A DNA stretch of 64,000 bases. Origin: Quillaja saponaria. Lineage: Eukaryota; Streptophyta; Magnoliopsida; Fabales; Quillajaceae. Position numbers and translations under genes: made by a program. The DNA lies in assembly GCA_029379385.1 (NCBI GenBank), contig CM055606.1, forward strand, positions 4,774,001-4,838,000, in the 5' to 3' direction. The notes under the pieces were generated by a model. It saw only the letters and a list, made by a program, of their open reading frames with translations, made no database searches and was not told the DNA's origin. Shown here piece by piece: positions 1 to 12,055 of the stretch (the stretch's first letter is position 1; the number at the start of each line of letters is the position of its first letter).

Positions 1-470
1 ACATCTTCGATAGACACCTGATTTACTGATTGTGTTGCGGCAAGGTACATATTCGAGATCACATCCTTGAAGCCAAATGATGAAATCTTGTAGTCATATT
101 AGGGCTTTAGTGTCAGATTTTGTATTGTATATTAGTTCAGTTATTTGTTGTTATGGTGAGCAATTGAGTGGAGCTCCTTGTATATATTGTGGTTATGTAA
201 ACTGGTTGAATGTAACCATGAATTATATGTTTGTATTTTGGGTATGTTCCAGTTTACAGGGAAGCTTTGCCGAAATTTTTAGTAAATTGTTATATACTTC
301 AGTAAATAAACATTTGTAGTTAACTTGTGTTTTCAAAAAAAAAATAAAAAATGACTCTTATGCTTTGGTTTAGTTAAGAGTCATCTATGTTTCTTTGTTA
401 TGAAGTCAGGGTGACGGAGGTTTGATTACCCATTCCTCTGACCAGTCATGCCTGCATGTGGGGTGTGACA
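1..470 (-). repeat. Dispersed repeat TGTCACACCCC family, copy A (partial)
   Basis: Read on the minus strand, the copy begins at 470 with TGTCACACCCC and continues leftward off the window. It shares ordered blocks with copies at about 7959 and 12056: a block with GGCATGACTGG and an AAACCTCCG block, then CGGCA followed by AG, a GGAGCTC block, GACTACAAG, and GCTTCAAG followed by ATGTGA. No coding sequence is visible. The TG start suggests an LTR of a retrotransposon, but the other end is outside the window, so this is inference. Confidence 0.6.
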
Positions 471-999
471 ATAAATAAGTTGTCCTAAACTTAAAGTAGT
501 AGGTGTGGAATGTACATGACTAGAAGTCGTAGTGTGAATGTGCATTAGAGTACATGAAGTAGGAGTTGAGAGTCCGACTTCAACATCTAAGTCAACCTGT
601 GAAGTGCTAGTTGTAGCATCTGCTCAAACTTGGAAAGTACTTACATGATGGTACATGAGCTGTTAAAGAGTTTAGAGGTGCCAAACATCCATATTGGCCA
701 ATAATCTGTAATAAAGATGTGCGCGTGGTATGAATAGTTGGAAAAATAGATAGATTTGCGCATGGTCCAAACAATGTTTGATATCTTCGTGTACCTTCAA
801 TCTATGATATAAAAAAAAAAAATTATCAATATCAATTTAAATAACAACTTGAGTGATAGCATCTACTAGTTATCACACATAACAATTAAAATTTGTTACT
901 TACATGTAAATTGCCTCTTCAAGTTAAATATCTCCTACTTATCTGACTATACCATTTCATATATGAAGATATTGAATCTAATCCCCTATCAAATGGATT
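471..999. other. Gene-free spacer
   Basis: AT-rich sequence between copy A and the plant-mobile-domain remnant. I see no coding frame, RNA gene or clear element end here. It may include the terminal part of the Mutator-like element to its right, but no inverted repeat was found by eye. Confidence 0.4.
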
Positions 1000-2000
1000 T
1001 TTAGACACAACATGCTCGTCTCTTATATCTCATATGTCGACAAATGCTCTATGTCTGATAACCCATTTGACATTTCCTCTACCCCTTAGATCAATCCCAT
1101 GAACATCACTCTCAAAATTAGGTGGTATATTATGATGTATTCCAAATTGACGCATTACTCTATTAGGCCTATGCCACTTCATAATATGGAAGCATTGTAT
1201 GGGATCCAAATAATTTGAAACCATATAAATATAAATATTAAGATAGATAGTATAATAATAAGAAATATGAATAATATATAAATAGATAGTAGTTAGTAAC
1301 ATGGTCTGTTGATATTCGATCTAACTTAATTTTATACCATGAAATAATATGTGGGCACCTCAATAACACGAAAATGAGCTCTCCATCTCAAATTAATTAG
1401 ACAAAAAATCATTAAATAACTTTTAATAATAATTATTTAGTAAAATAACAAAATCTACACACCTCACACCCAAAGGCCCACATGGTAATTGTGGACTATA
1501 TGTCGTATCAATGAGATCTCAATCGTTGTGCATAGTAAGCAATTGTTCAGGTGCAATATATGGAAGTCTATTCCATGCCCATAACTAAAGTAAAATTAAG
1601 GCCTCGACAATATCGTGTGATGTGGAGTGAGGCATGACATAACTCTCTATACAACCATGCAAGACATGTACTACCCAAACTATAATGACTAGACATATCT
1701 AAATTATCAAGCAGTGGTAAAAACATCATATGCACATGTGATTAGGATTTATCAACAAATAAAAATCCCCTAATAAGTTGCAAGATAAATGAACGTGCAT
1801 AAAATTGAATAGTAATATCATTAGCATCTTGAAGCAACACTTTAAAAGCAGTCTTGAGCCAATGACGACTGTGATAAGAGCCAATAATGGCTGTAGAAGG
1901 TGGAATAATTCCTTGTAATCACCCACAAAGAGTTGGCCAAGATTGATTTGAACTGTTACCAGACATTACATCACTGTCAATTAATTAGTAAGCCTAATAA
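1000..2000 (-). pseudogene. Plant mobile domain (PMD) remnant, transposon-borne
   Basis: Two separated minus-strand blocks match the PMD family (aminotransferase-like plant mobile domain; serine/threonine phosphatase 7 long-form-like proteins). About 1670-1590 reads YSLGSTCLAWLYRELCHAS, and about 1190-1020 reads CFHIMKWHRPNRVMRQFGIH and, further on, HGIDLRGRGN followed by the RAFVDIWD block. Between and beside them the frame shifts and stops occur, so no intact protein can be made. It lies just downstream of, and in the same orientation as, a Mutator-like transposase, and transposon-borne PMD genes are known in plants. I infer it was the second gene of that element. Boundaries are approximate. 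Confidence 0.65.
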
Positions 2001-2449
2001 GCTGGATACATCGTGCAATGTTAATGTGCACTAGCCATAAGGGAAGTGAAATGTATGTGTCTCTTGCCTTAATCTTTCAACTAATGCAGTAATAAGATAC
2101 CAGTCTAACTATATGAATCACAATCTCAACAAGTAAAACCCGCTGCACATACATATGAAATAATACGTATATCGATAGAATCTCCACGATGTAACACTGC
2201 CTCTCTACGACGGCATGTTAAAGATATATATATATATATATAATACCTCTGAATCCTATATGTGAATAAAATGAAGATTATCATGAAAATATAAACACTA
2301 GGTGATCAGATGGTAATGGATCCATTAACTATATGAAAACATGCAGTGAGTAAATACTTATAACAAATTTTGGATACAAAATACACATAATAAAATAAAG
2401 TATATCTCATTACCAACATGATTAATATTAAACATTTGAAGATTGTCCT

Positions 2450-4250
2450 TGTGCATGATTATGACATCTTTTTCTGTTATGACCTTCTTGTCTACTAATT
2501 CCACATTTAAGTTTTATAGGGTTCTCAGACAAATCCATCTTATTAAGCAAGCGTGACGATCGTGGCCTACCTTTGTTCTCAATTTATTAATATCAGGAAG
2601 GACATGTGGAAAGTTATATCAAGGCTAATTAACATCTTTCATTACAGGCAAAAATTATAGGCTACACACAAGTTCTTGGTGTTCCCATGTATACCAATGA
2701 CCCACAAACTGGTTGTAATCAACATGATGTTTTGCACAACCTTCTATGACATGAGAGCAAGATATTTGATAATATTGAAACTTGAGATAACTACAAGAAC
2801 AATTAGCCAATTCCACTGTATGCTAGTTGCCACCTTTTCCATATTCCTAACCGATATATTGTGTTTCAACTTCGAATGTTCCCTTAATTGGATTAAATGA
2901 TATAACATTATGATTGGTTTCCCTCTTTACCATTCTTCTAATCTCTTGTTTACCTTTTTCAATGTACAAATGTCCTTCTTATATTGCAGCAATAGTCTCT
3001 GTGCGAATTTTGACAAAATAGCTAACACATCAATAGAATGTCAAGCTTACTATAGTAGTAATCAGAATTTGTCGAGCTCCTTTTAATACATTATTAAAAC
3101 ATTTGGCCAAGTTAGTGGGCATCAACCCAAAACTCCTCCAACCGTCATGTGCCAATGTCTATTGTTTTTGTGGACAAGTTGAAAACCATGTAACGAAATC
3201 TGACATCAAGTTGTTCAGCTCTATCATACACCTGTTAAACTTGTCAAGTTGTATTTGGTAACTGGCTTTCCTCACCACTTTTTTCTTAGTTGTATAAGAA
3301 TTACTCGCTACATGTCTTGAGCAAAAACGATGACAAGCATTTGGTTATGTCTAACTAACACTAGGATCATTAATGGCGGCTATTATGTAGAGGTGATGAT
3401 TAAAAGCCAAGCATATATTCATTGAGTTATATGCACTCACAAACATAAGAGAAACCATTACCAGCTATCTTTTTTCTCTTCCTTCATAATGGCAAATGCA
3501 AGTGGCATAACATGATTGGCACCATTAGCTTCACATTTTATCAATAACTTCCCTTTATACTTTCCATATAGAAAAGTACCATCAATTTGAATAATTGGTC
3601 TGCAATGTTTGAATGCCTTAATGGACGAACCAAATGCCTAGAAGACTTGATGGAAGATAATCTCACCAGAATTATTGGTTTGGAATGTCTTCCACTTAAT
3701 AGTTCCCAAATTGGTAGCTCGTATTGCATTAAAAAATTTAGGCAACTAGTTGTAAGATATCTCCCAGCAGCCATAAATTTGCTCTATTGCCTTCTTTTTG
3801 TATCCCATATCTTCTTCATATGTACCTTATAACCATATTTGTCTTTCACATTACCACGCAACACTGATCCAAGCGTCTGAGGCTATTCTCTAATTGTATT
3901 TTTAATAAAATCAGCAATTGCACCAGTCCATATTATAATGATCTTGTGATAAACAACAAGAAACACATGTATGCGGATTAGTTAGTTGGGTTATCATGGA
4001 CTTTCCTTTCCTTTTACTATAAATTGCTGGCAACCTCCATTTGCATCCTTGTTCATGAAGCTTGCATTTGATATCCCATATCTACTTACACGACTCAACC
4101 ACTATAAAAACCACATGCTTCCTAAGTCAATACTTGACTATTTTTTTCACATAAGCTTTTGTGCCAAATAGTTGTCCCTTGTAAAAATTCTCGTGCAATA
4201 CCACTCCGTTCTTGCCACATGATCATCGTCTGTCACAATTGCTCTGTTAA
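2450..4250 (-). pseudogene. Mutator-like (MULE) transposase, decayed
   Basis: Minus-strand fragments appear in the canonical order of MuDR-type transposases. Near 4085-4015 there is WDIKCKLHEQGCKWRLPA, the end of the N-terminal DNA-binding module. Near 3610-3475 there is HCRPIIQIDGTFLYGKYKG and a downstream MPLAFAIMKEE, which is the MULE catalytic core with its first Asp in the QIDGT motif. Near 3470-3430 comes a KKDSW then WFL block. Near 3350 there is a CHRFCSRHVASN block. Near 2810-2745 is a SWIM zinc-binding pattern (CSCSYLKF ... CSHVIEGC). Near 2545-2468 is a C-terminal zinc knuckle (KCGISRQEGHNRKRC) after GRPRSSR. Many stops and frameshifts separate the blocks, so the gene is dead. Terminal inverted repeats were not located. 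Confidence 0.8.
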
Positions 4251-6786
4251 TGTTGACTTTGGTGAAAAAGTCGAAGATTAGTCAGTACAAGATTGCAATT
4301 AGGTGATGTTGAATATCCACTTGATGCATCAGTTAAGATGGACTTTCAATTGTTATTGATTGAGTCTAAAAAATCATATCTTCTATCATAGCCTTATTAA
4401 CTAATTGAGAAGAAGGGTTCAATTCAATAAGTAAAGTCGGTGGAACTTCTAGAAGAGATTTTATTTTCAAAAACAACTAGAGAGCATATGATCCACTTTA
4501 CTCAAGGGCAAATTGTAGCATATTCTCCAAATCATCATCATCATTTACATTAACTGAGTAGTAATGGATTGCATTGTGCATGACATTCCCATATTGACAA
4601 ATAATCTCCAAGCATTCTATTGTGAAATCAAATGTAAAGCTTCACACAAGCAGCCATGAAACCGTTAATAACTTATCTCGAGTCGTACCCTCAAAAACTT
4701 AACGAGGAGACCATCATAATTCAACCCTATTTTCACCCATTTTCACCCATTTTCATTTCACCATTCATAAGCCACAAAATTTGTATAGAATCATTATCAC
4801 ACATAATATATCATGTTACATTAAAAACTTCAACGAATTAAATATAACACAACTAAAATTATTTTATCGAGCTAATATCATACCTGAATAAGAAGTTAAG
4901 TCAACATCAAGAGTATTTAAATCATATGCATAATAAATGCTAATGGTTGGAAGATTATTGTATTGTTCTAACTTTCCTTCAAACACCAATGTTAACTTTT
5001 ATGTGTCATATTTTATTGGTAATTTCTCTTGATTTTGAAAAGTTTGAGACGAGCACGCAATCCTGTTATTCAATTACATTAGGTATAATAGAAAGGAAAC
5101 TAATGAAGTCACGTTGGGCAACATGTGATCAGAGAAACTTGGGCTGGGCATGCCTTTTCTGAAAAAACTAATGACTAGGCTAGTCTAAATTATCCAGATC
5201 AAATTGCTAAATTGAGTAGGACTTTGACCGAGTGTTAAATGTGTTTGTTTAGAGAGATTGAGAAATTAAGAAGATGAGCAAAATAACAAAAGATTGAATA
5301 AACCAAAATAATAGTAATAGTGAAACAAAAACAAATTATTCTTAATAAGTATCATATTACCATTGAAGTTTGTACACCAAGACTTAAGTGAATACTAGCT
5401 TTATAGCAAGAGTAACTTAATTAGATTGACATTGTAGAAAATTTATCAAAATAATATTTTGTAAAAAAACAACAAAGAAAAAACATATGGAAAATTTATC
5501 AAAAGGAATATTGTGGGACCCCTTGTCCCCCTCCCCTCAACACACACACACAGAGACTGAAAATACCTCATATTCATGGTTACCACCAACATTTTTCATT
5601 TACTGTACTATGGGATTAGAAACAAAGGAGCTTGCTCTACAAAACAAGTACAACGGGCACCCAATATCAAAAAAGTATATGATTTTAGTAGATAGACTAC
5701 TATTAGATTGATCGATTGCTGCAGAAAATTCTCAAAAGCAAAGTCGACTTCCAGGGAGGACTAAATAAAAATACATATTGAGAAAGAGATAGAATGAACT
5801 TTTTCACGCATGTTTTTGCTCTTCACTTGTCTTCTTAATGTACTTTTGTTGCCCTAAATTATTCACCGGCACATAGGAATGATACAAGTGATTAACACTC
5901 TCTGAAGCATGACGGCAAAAAAAATTGAAAAGAAAGAGATATTGTTACCCAGTATCTCAAAATTTGATAAAGTGGAAAAAATAAAAATAAAACACTGATG
6001 GTCGGTCCTCAAAAAACCTCAGAGGAAATTCTAGATTATTGAGCTTCAAAGATGCCAAGAACAAAGAAACTTTCTGCACTCAAGGAGATAAGGTCTCTCG
6101 GTTGAATTAAGCTCGATCAACCCAAGAAACTCATTGGATTTATGAACTACACAACAAGAAATAGCTCTCTCCCACATCATAAATTCCTCATCTCATGTGA
6201 ATATGGAAATTGATTCCAAATTATTAGTATCAAGATCAAGTGGGTTTACCCATTGAAATAATTGACATTTTCAATTATGTTAATATTTAATCTTTTATTT
6301 GTAGAAAGATAAATTTAGGTATTTAGAATACTAAATATTGTAAAATAAATTTAAGAATATTAAATAAAATATTTACACGGATTATATGCTAATTATTGAC
6401 AAAGTACAATATAATGCATTATCCCACTCCATCACGTCTTGTCTTCCACCTTTATTATATTCCACTCAATACTAACTCCCAAAAAATGTAAATAAAATAA
6501 ATAGTATTTGTTATTATTATTGATACAATAACTTTTCATAGCTAATTCAAAACAAATTAACGTTTGTAATTGAAACAATTAAGTATAAATATCTTTAAAT
6601 AGTATGTGATAAAACAAATTATGATTTTATTTTTTCTTGAAATAATTAAAAAAAAATTAATATCGGGAAAATTCTTCCTTTGAGTTTTGATGTCAAATAA
6701 TCTTCTTCCCTTAATTATTTCAGCACACCAGCTCAGTAATAACAAGTTCATATGGAAAAATCATTTTAAAATCGAAAAATAAAATA
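4251..6786. other. Gene-free AT-rich stretch
   Basis: No gene supported on either strand. The left part may hold the degraded 5' end of the MULE. A short (CA)n tract lies near 5540. Open frames here are short and lack family resemblance. Nothing else is recognisable by eye. Confidence 0.4.
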
Positions 6787-6852
6787 TACCGCAGCCGGGA
6801 GTCGAACCCGGAATTCATGTCAAGTAGAATTTACCAGGAGAGCTACCGCGGA
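6787..6852 (-). pseudogene. tRNA-like sequence (pseudogene or SINE head)
   Basis: The minus strand has a good internal B box (GGTTCGACTCC) inside a perfect T arm, with CCGGG pairing with CCCGG, and an A-box-like TAGCTCTCCTGG. The acceptor ends (CCGCGG near the 5' side, CTGCGG near the 3' side) can pair over about six positions with one wobble. The D stem does not close, and the anticodon region cannot form a normal 5-bp stem with a 7-base loop. I therefore call it a decayed tRNA or the head of a tRNA-derived SINE rather than a working tRNA. Confidence 0.5.
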
Positions 6853-6892
6853 AGAGATGCTAGTAACTGCTCATTATTTATTATAAAGGAAA

Positions 6893-7045
6893 AATATTAT
6901 TTGCTGGGCCTCATCTCTAATTGGGGGCCCGTAAGAAATGCCCCACTTTTTAAGATATAATAAAAGAAAAAAATTCCTATTTATATATAAATATATTGAG
7001 GAAATATATACTTATGTCATTTATAGAAAATCTACGTTTTATATT
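6893..7045 (+). repeat. Direct repeat, left copy (partner at 11275-11430)
   Basis: Starts ATATTATTTGCTGGGCCTCA and continues through an AAATGCC block into AT-rich sequence. The same order recurs at 11275-11430 in direct orientation, with small indels. The pair flanks the segment carrying dispersed repeat copy B. A second pair, near 6677 and 7798, shares a TTTGATGTCAAATAAT block. Together these point to past local duplication. Confidence 0.6.
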
Positions 7046-7111
7046 TATATTAATGAAATGTACTAAAAGGAAATGCATTAGAAATTTCCCTTTGCCATTA
7101 ACTTCCAACAT

Positions 7112-7553
7112 TTAGTTATTTGGCTCTACAATAGCTTGTGCAAAGAAAAGTTATTGCTAAGTACTCAATAATACAAATAAATTTATAGAAGACGACAAGT
7201 ATTTCATAATCGTTGAATATATTTATATTATTTTTATTAAATATTTATTAATACTCAATTAAAATATTTTAATGACATAATCATAAAAGTATGAATATTT
7301 CTATCCTTGAATCTCATTTCTCCCCCAATTTTGAAATTTTAGTTATTTGCCGCTACATATAATAGCTTGTAGAAAAAAAAATTATTGCTAAGTAGTCAAT
7401 AATACAAATTTCTAGAAGATGATAAGTACTTCATAATCTTTAAATATATTCATATCATTTTTATTAAATATTTATTGATACTCAATTAAAATATTTTAAA
7501 GGTAAAATTATAAAAGTATGAATATTCTGTCATCTAATCTCATTTCTCCCTTA
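7112..7553 (+). repeat. Two-copy tandem duplication, period about 230 bp
   Basis: Two adjacent units share, in order: AGTTATTTG, an ATAGCTTGT block, TTATTGCTAAGTA, CAATAATACAAAT, TACTCAATTAAAATATTTTA, AAAGTATGAATATT and CTCATTTCTCCC. The units run about 7112-7323 and 7331-7553. They are diverged, so the duplication is not recent. No coding content. Confidence 0.75.
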
Positions 7554-7958
7554 ACTCCCAAACAAAGAAATGAATATTATCATTTCATATTATCTCCCAA
7601 TATTTTGTTTGAAACTCCTAAATAAGACAAATGATAAGTATCATTCTCTTTTTATTTATTTATTTATTATTTATTTTACATTTACTCTCCTATCCTTTCC
7701 AATCAAACTCTCAAATAGCCCTTAAAGGCTAAAACTATTACAAAGTGTCACTTTTCTTCTTCTATTTTATATTTTTAATATCCAAAAAATTATTTCTTTT
7801 GAGCTTTGATGTCAAATAATTCTCCTCCCTTAATTGTGATTCAGTGGGCTTCTATTGGGCTCACAACTTATCACACAAGCTCTGTAACAACAACTAGTAT
7901 CTTCTTTCTTAGTAGCTCTACTGATAAATTCAACATAACATGTATTCTGGGTTCAACT

Positions 7959-10950
7959 TGTCACACCCCTCATGGAGGCATGACTGGCCGGAGGAATTGT
8001 AACCAAACCTCCGTAACCCTGACTCAAATAACGGAACGACCATGCCTCTTGACTCACAAATGAATAAAACCAAGAAATTATAAAGACAAAAGTTAATATT
8101 AAAAGTCGGTTGATTACAACAAATCACACTTACTGAAATTTTGGCAGAGGTCCCTTACAATATGGAACATGCCTTAAAATACAGTCCTGTAAACTCTTTT
8201 TATTACTCAACATAATACAAAGACCATAAGGAGCTCTGCTCCGTTCACGTCATCAATAAAACAAGTACTAGAATATTACATCATACCACATTTGACACCC
8301 ACAGTTCTAATGTGACTGCAAACTTTCATCATTGACTCCAAGTATGAGATTCCGAGACATATCTTGTCATCAAATCCTTAGCAAAACTTCACATTAGCGG
8401 TTAACTTCTTTTGAGGTCCTGCTACTAAAAAAATTAACCACAGGAAATGGGTGAGTCATACGGACTCAGTGAGTGAAAAATCGTACCCAAAGGGTACTAG
8501 CATCTCACAACACAAGCATATAACATACATAATAACATTGCATAACATTATTCATGTCTTAATTCACATTGCACGTATACATTGTAACGGTCATAAATTC
8601 ACAATTTACATGATACACAAGATCACAAATTTATCAGAGCAATGATATCAAACAAAGCAACCAAAGGGCCAACGAGTGACCCAACCTCGCACAATATTAT
8701 CACCCCCTACCAGGCATTGACGCGCCCCCACAACAAATTAATCTTCGTACACAATCCATCCCACCGGGGCTGAGCACTCAATTTAGAAAAAAAAACATTT
8801 ATCAGAATCAGAATTTCTCATGATTTTAAATCAGGATATCCTAGGTGCACCTGGATTTTCATTTTAGAGATAAAAATCATTTTCCAGAAAATGTTCACGA
8901 GTTGGCCCTTATCAACCACAACCAATGTCAAACACGACCATCAATCTCAAACAAACATAATTCAAATAAATTACTGAAGTACTTTACTTGCTTACTTTCC
9001 ATATACCACGTATATTCAAATAAACATATAATCACACATACTAATCTAGCCTCTAAAAGCAGCAATTAACCACTCACCTGAAACTGATTCTATTCGTCAC
9101 TCATACTTGCGTCCACGCGTCTTATCAGGTCCACATTAGAATCCGGAACTGAAAATCATATACCCAAATAATATTTAGTTCATAAACGTTATTGCTATAA
9201 ACTTTTAGTTACTGAGCTTATATCTCATCTTGTATAGGTTCTTTTATGAAAGTTTTCTATCAAGATATTATATGCCAATTAATATGAATTGGACTTTATG
9301 TGATAGAGTTAATAATGATGAAACATTTTAAAGGCCTTGACAAAGCATAGGATAGAAGAAATCATTAAAAAGAATAGAAAGCACTTAGTGAGGTATAATT
9401 GTTGAAACCGTCCAAACTTGGGTTTGGACCAGTCTCCACTTTAACGGTTATATCTTTCTTTAGAAATTTCCAAATCCAATTTCGTAAAATTTATAAAATA
9501 CTAGACACATGTAAATTTATAATGGTATATCATTTTTAATTTTAGATTTATATATCAATACAGTTTATTGTTTGAAGTTGCATCAAATTGTACAACACGC
9601 ATGATTTTTGACAGCTTTGACCTTACCTTAGTTGAACATAACTTTCTCTAGGAATAACGAAATCCAATTCCGTTTATTGGGATTTATTAATAGAAAAGTA
9701 TATCTATCTTTATTATTTAGAAACTTTTCCAAAAATCTATCATTAACGCACTCAATTTCTTACATGAACAAAAAACAGGGCACTACTACTCCTGCCTGAC
9801 CTAGTAAGAGTGTAACAACTATAACTCACAACATATTTAGAACCAAGCTACGAAATTTTGCAAAAAATATATCAGGACCTTGAGCTACATTTTATATTTT
9901 AAACCCTTAACTTAATTCTGCCCCGAAAACACTCGAAATACCGAATTTCTGTTACCTATGGAATCTGCCCTCTGCACCCATCACAACCACTTAACTCTCA
10001 TTTCTATGTATATATATATCTACCTTTATATACCTATCCCAATTAATCAATATACTATATCAACTCAACAATACTAACAATTCTAATGTTAATCAATGTA
10101 GACAATTCCAATTAATCAATGTACTAACAATACTTAGGTCACAAAGATTTCACAATAACCCACATCAACCTTCATGGTTCAACCTTAGCCCATAATTAAT
10201 TCTTTCATCCCAACTTCATAAATTTCTAATCTTTAATTAACACATTCAAAAAGAAATCCTAGCTTTAAGTTCTTATCACTCACAACTTACCCAACATATA
10301 GTCTAACCTCTTAATCAACATTAAGAAAAATACAACAAGTAAACCAGAAGAAAACAATGGAATAGTTTACCATTTACCATACACCAAGCTGCCAAAGCAC
10401 AGGGGTGTTGCTGCCCCAACCAGCAGCTGAACATCTCCTTCAACGTGAGTTACAGCCAAGTGAGGAAAGAAGACAAAATCTAGCCAAAACACCTCTAGCA
10501 GGAACGTCCCCTGCTGCATACCATGCTACCCACATCTTCCATCATCGGTTGAATTCCATGGCAGCGGAGGGTGGTTAAGGTTCCATGGCCATCTAACTCG
10601 GTTGACAACTTCTAGTAGGCTAGACAAAGCTGCTGTATGGATAGGGACTTAAGGCAAGCAAAACAGAAGAAGACTCTAAATGACAAGAGGCGGAACAAGG
10701 CTGAAACACAAGCTAAACCATAGCTGGAGGGAGGGTTTTTTACAGCAAGGAAGATGATATCCATGGCCGAGCTTCACACTCTTCATGAGGAAAGGCAACA
10801 ATTTTGGACAAGCAAAAGAAGGAGGCAAAACAGAAGACTCTAGAATAGCCAAAAGTGGGAGAAGAAGAAATCGTGCAAAAATGGAGAAGAAAACGTGAAA
10901 GAAAGAAAAGTAATAGGAAAGTAAAGTCAAGGTCAAGCCAATAAAAAAAA
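7959..10950 (+). repeat. Dispersed repeat TGTCACACCCC family, copy B
   Basis: Begins TGTCACACCCC at 7959. It is strongly similar to copy C over the first 1.2 kb; the best block (about 8668-8890) holds GCCAACGAGT, ATTAATCTTCGTACACAATC, CCACCGGGGCTGAGCACTC and CCTAGGTGCACCTGG. Further right, similarity to copy C fades; the right end near 10950 (before an AT microsatellite) is a guess. No coding sequence recognised. Possible long solo LTR or non-autonomous retroelement. Confidence 0.55.
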
Positions 10951-10959
10951 AACATGGTG

Positions 10960-10961
<2 letters not shown>

Positions 10962-11008
<47 letters not shown>

Positions 11009-11030
11009 TTATTTATTTATTTTTTTTTTT
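10962..11030. repeat. (TA)n then (TTTA)n microsatellite
   Basis: About 20 TA units are followed by TTTA units and a T run. A shorter TA tract follows near 11047. It sits at the apparent right edge of repeat copy B. Confidence 0.95.
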
Positions 11031-11274
11031 TGTAACTAAAGTTTATATTATATATATATATATAACTCAATCGTGGCGGCATCGGTTATAACACAACTCC
11101 TTCAAATTCGTATATTAATTTAAATTATTTGTTAAATATTGAATCAAATTATGTACTATTCTAATATTAAGTAAAATTTGGATTCGAATTTTTTAATTCA
11201 TATTCGAGTCCAAATCTAAATTATTCGGTTCGGATGCCAACCCTAAATGTTGCACTTTACTTTTAATAAATAAC

Positions 11275-11430
11275 AAATATTATTTGCTGGGCCTCATCTT
11301 CTCTAATTTGGGGTTCGTAAAAAATGCCAAATTTTTTAAAATATAATAAAGAAAAAAATTGCTTTATATATTTATATTAAGAAAATATATAATAATGTCG
11401 TTTATAAAAATTTACTTGTATATTTATTAC
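11275..11430 (+). repeat. Direct repeat, right copy (partner at 6893-7045)
   Basis: Carries the same TTTGCTGGGCCTCATC block and downstream order as the left copy at 6893-7045. It abuts the proposed Helitron 3' terminus at 11434. Confidence 0.6.
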
Positions 11431-12055
11431 TTACTAGCTTTCGTGGTACGCGTGTTGCGCATGAATTGTGTTTATGATTTATAAATATATGCACATCAAC
11501 AATTGATATATATATCAAGAAATTATAGTCAATAAAAAATAATACTCCATGTTAATGATATTTAACAAATAGATAAATTTAATTCATTATATAAACATAT
11601 ATTTTTGAAAAAAAATTCTAAAGATGAAAGAAAAATTAACACAACAATAATATGATCAGAAATGACAAATTGTAAGTTTATTAATATAGAAAAAAATTAG
11701 GAAAAAAAAAATCAATAGTCATAAAAAAAATTAAAAGCCTATTAATATGAAAATGAAACAAAATTAAGAAATAAGTAAAAATAAATAGTTTATTTGAAAC
11801 AAAATAACAACTAAAAAATATTTATGTCATAGTAAAAAATTATAAGGTATTTAAGAAAATAAAATTTCTTTCACTAAACCATTTTTATATTCATAAAAAT
11901 AATAAATTTAACAAAAAAAAATTAAATTCAACTCCCTGAGTGTCTGTACCTGAACAAGGTGAGGATTGTACATTGGGAGGCCCCTCCTTTATCTCACTTA
12001 AAGCTAAATTGTGATGGTTATGCTCGAGGTAACCTGGGAGAGGCGGCCACTTTGT

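Noticed and set aside
1030..1302. Frame on the minus strand read as a complete small protein
   Set aside because: Only its C-terminal half resembles a family (plant mobile domain). The start is AT-rich noise, so it is reported as part of a pseudogene.
10676..10955. Two overlapping minus-strand frames with hydrophobic sequence
   Set aside because: They lie in a dispersed repeat and are low-complexity; hydrophobicity follows from the T-rich strand.
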